Assembly (NCBI GenBank): GCA_002049455.2 | Contig: KV918841.1 | Span: forward strand, 1-64,000 | Source: Porphyra umbilicalis | Lineage: Eukaryota > Rhodophyta > Bangiophyceae > Bangiales > Bangiaceae | Reading direction: 5' to 3' | DNA length: 64,000 bases | Part shown: positions 62,589 through 64,000 of the stretch, in pieces | Layout: each line of letters starts with the position of its first letter | Numbering within the stretch: the stretch's first letter is position 1 | Notes under the pieces: generated by a model | The model's database searches: none | What the model was told of the DNA's origin: nothing | The model's input: the letters and a program-made list of their open reading frames with translations, nothing else | Made by a program: the position numbers and the translations under genes

Positions 62589-64000
62589 ATGGTCGACGAT
62601 GACGCTGGCGTGGGCGTGTCCGCCGGCGGGCTGCTGCCCGACGTTGGCGCGCCGCCGCCGCACTGGGTCGCCGACATTGGCGGGGGGGACCTCGGGGCGG
62701 GGCGGCCGGCGGCGGCGGCGGGGGCGGCCGGTCCGGGCGGCGGGGGGGGTGGCGGCAAGGCCCCCCACCGCGGGGGCGGTCACGACCACGGCGGCGGCCA
62801 CGACCACGGCGGTGGCGGGCACGGGCACGACCACGGCCGTGGCGGGCACGCGCACGACCACGGCAGTGGCGGGCACGGGCACGACCATGGCAATGGCGGG
62901 CACGTCCACGACCACGGCCACGACGGGCACGGGCACGGCCACGGCCACGACGGGCACGACCACGGACACGACCACGGGCATTGCCACGGGCACGGGCACG
63001 GCGACGGCGGCCACGCCCACGACCACGGGGCGGGTGCGGCGGACGGCAACGGCGGCGGCTGCTGCTCGTCGCACCCCGCCAGCGGCTGGCGGGCGTACCT
63101 CCCCCACTCCCACTCCCTCTCCAACCGCCTCTCCCACGACGAGGCGACGCTGCGGCAAGTCGCCCTCGTCCTCCTCGTCTCCATCTCGGCGCAAGCGACG
63201 GGCGCGCTCGCCGCCCACTCGGGGCTGCTCGCCGTGGAGGCGGCGCACGGCCTCCTCGACGGCCTCAACGTGCTCCTCGCCCTCCTCGCCGTCTCCATTG
63301 TCGCGCGCTACCCCGCCACGGCGGGCGCGCCGTATGGCCACGGGCGCGTCGAGGTGCTCTCCGCCGCCGTCGGCATTGCGCTGCTGGGCGGCATGGTCGT
63401 CAAGCTGTCCACCTCTGCAACCGTGCGGCTGGTGCGGCTGGCGCGGCACGGCAGCGCCGGCGTCGTGCCCGCCGAAGGGCGCCTCGTCATGGCCGCCGAG
63501 GCGGTGACGCTCGCCGCCAATGGGGTTATGGCGTGGCTCCTCGGCCGCCCCCGGCGCCCCGCGGCGGGCGCCGAGGGCGCCCCCGCCGCCGAAGTGTCGC
63601 TCAACATGCGCGCCCTCCGCGCGCACGTCATTGCGGATTGTGTGGAGAATGGGTGTGTGCTCGCCGCGGGGGCGGTCATGTGGGCCGCCTCCCGCCGCGG
63701 GTGGGTCGTCCTCCTCGACCCGCTCGCGACGCTCGCCGTCGCGGCGGTCGTGGGGGGCATGAACGTGGGGCTCGTGTGGGAGGTTGTCGGCACGCTCATG
63801 CAGTGGGCGCCGCCGGGGGTGGACGTGGGGGGGGTCGGCGCCGACCTGCGGGGACTCGACGGCGTCGTGCGCGTCAGCGGCCTGCGCGTGTGGACGCTCA
63901 CGTCGGGCTCGATCGTCGCGACGGTGCGGTTGTGGACGGGGGGGGGCACGGGGAAAGCGTGGGCGGCGGGCGACGACGCCGACACGGAGCTGCTCGCCGC
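62589..64000 (+). CDS. CDF-family (SLC30/ZnT, MTP-like) metal transporter, His-rich, 3' end outside window
   Basis: Open from ATG 62589 to the window end (470 codons, no stop). Residues 1-58 are Gly/Ala/Pro-rich. About 59-153 is an extreme His-rich tract of HGHDHG-type repeats. CC near 157 is followed by membrane helices from about 188. Family motifs: AAHGLLDGLN (about 219-228, first H-x3-D metal site), YGHGRVEVLSA (about 248), HVIADCVENG (about 347, second H-x3-D site), DPLATLAVAAVV (near 378), and the start of the cytosolic domain LDGVVRVSGLRVWTLTSGSI. CDF transporters export Zn2+ (or Mn2+, Co2+) from cytosol to organelles or outside in exchange for H+. H-x3-D at both sites points to Zn in characterised members. 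The His tract lies before the first helix rather than in the usual loop between helices IV and V. Confidence 0.9.
   Translation, partial: MVDDDAGVGVSAGGLLPDVGAPPPHWVADIGGGDLGAGRPAAAAGAAGPGGGGGGGKAPHRGGGHDHGGGHDHGGGGHGHDHGRGGHAHDHGSGGHGHDHGNGGHVHDHGHDGHGHGHGHDGHDHGHDHGHCHGHGHGDGGHAHDHGAGAADGNGGGCCSSHPASGWRAYLPHSHSLSNRLSHDEATLRQVALVLLVSISAQATGALAAHSGLLAVEAAHGLLDGLNVLLALLAVSIVARYPATAGAPYGHGRVEVLSAAVGIALLGGMVVKLSTSATVRLVRLARHGSAGVVPAEGRLVMAAEAVTLAANGVMAWLLGRPRRPAAGAEGAPAAEVSLNMRALRAHVIADCVENGCVLAAGAVMWAASRRGWVVLLDPLATLAVAAVVGGMNVGLVWEVVGTLMQWAPPGVDVGGVGADLRGLDGVVRVSGLRVWTLTSGSIVATVRLWTGGGTGKAWAAGDDADTELLA

Overview
The window looks like nuclear DNA of a GC-rich, transposon-rich eukaryote. Evidence for a nuclear genome is the eukaryote-specific genes (ribosomal protein eL31, a VMA21-like V-ATPase assembly factor, a mitochondrial acyl carrier protein), GT-AG introns with good splice sites, and eukaryotic DNA transposons plus a chromodomain Gypsy/Ty3 retrotransposon. 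The Ala/Gly/Pro-rich proteins, few short introns and GC-rich codon use would fit a GC-rich alga (for example a bangiophyte red alga) or a similar protist. That placement is inference; nothing in the window fixes the species.

Layout. 1-3.2 kb: a possible small inverted-repeat element at the very edge, then an extreme GC island. 3.4-4.6 kb: a secreted VWA-domain protein (minus strand). 4.7-5.5 kb: GC island with a 174-bp tandem duplication. 6.1-14.8 kb: a decayed two-gene element (E1) with a Plavaka/CMC-like transposase on the minus strand and an accessory gene on the plus strand. 15.9-30.0 kb: a second element of the same design (E2), flanked by an inverted pair of AACAG/CTGTT-rich repeats and carrying a 1.9-kb GC island inside its transposase. 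30-32.5 kb: gene-poor GC island. 32.6-39.1 kb: a block of four host genes arranged as two divergent pairs, ACP(-)/eL31(+) and VMA21-like(-)/esterase(+). 39.4-40.6 kb: a non-autonomous hAT-like element with an apparent 8-bp target duplication. 41.1-55.1 kb: a pogo-like transposon whose transposase frame is split by a 10.1-kb Gypsy chromovirus with 393-bp LTRs and a 5-bp target duplication. 55.6-56.6 kb: an AT-rich patch with repeated TGATTATAATCA-type motifs. 57.6-60.0 kb: a second, largely intact pogo-like transposase. 60-62.5 kb: no convincing gene, with one 20-bp tandem repeat. 62.6 kb to the end: a His-rich CDF-type (ZnT/MTP) metal transporter cut by the window edge.

The host genes do ordinary work: mitochondrial fatty-acid synthesis and complex I support, translation, V-ATPase assembly, ester hydrolysis and metal transport. 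The most unusual material lies in the mobile elements: the pair of divergent two-gene elements, the two antisense ORFs between pol and the 3' LTR of the Gypsy element, the -1 slippery-site gag/pol junction, and the nested insertion itself. No tRNA, rRNA or CRISPR array was recognised.
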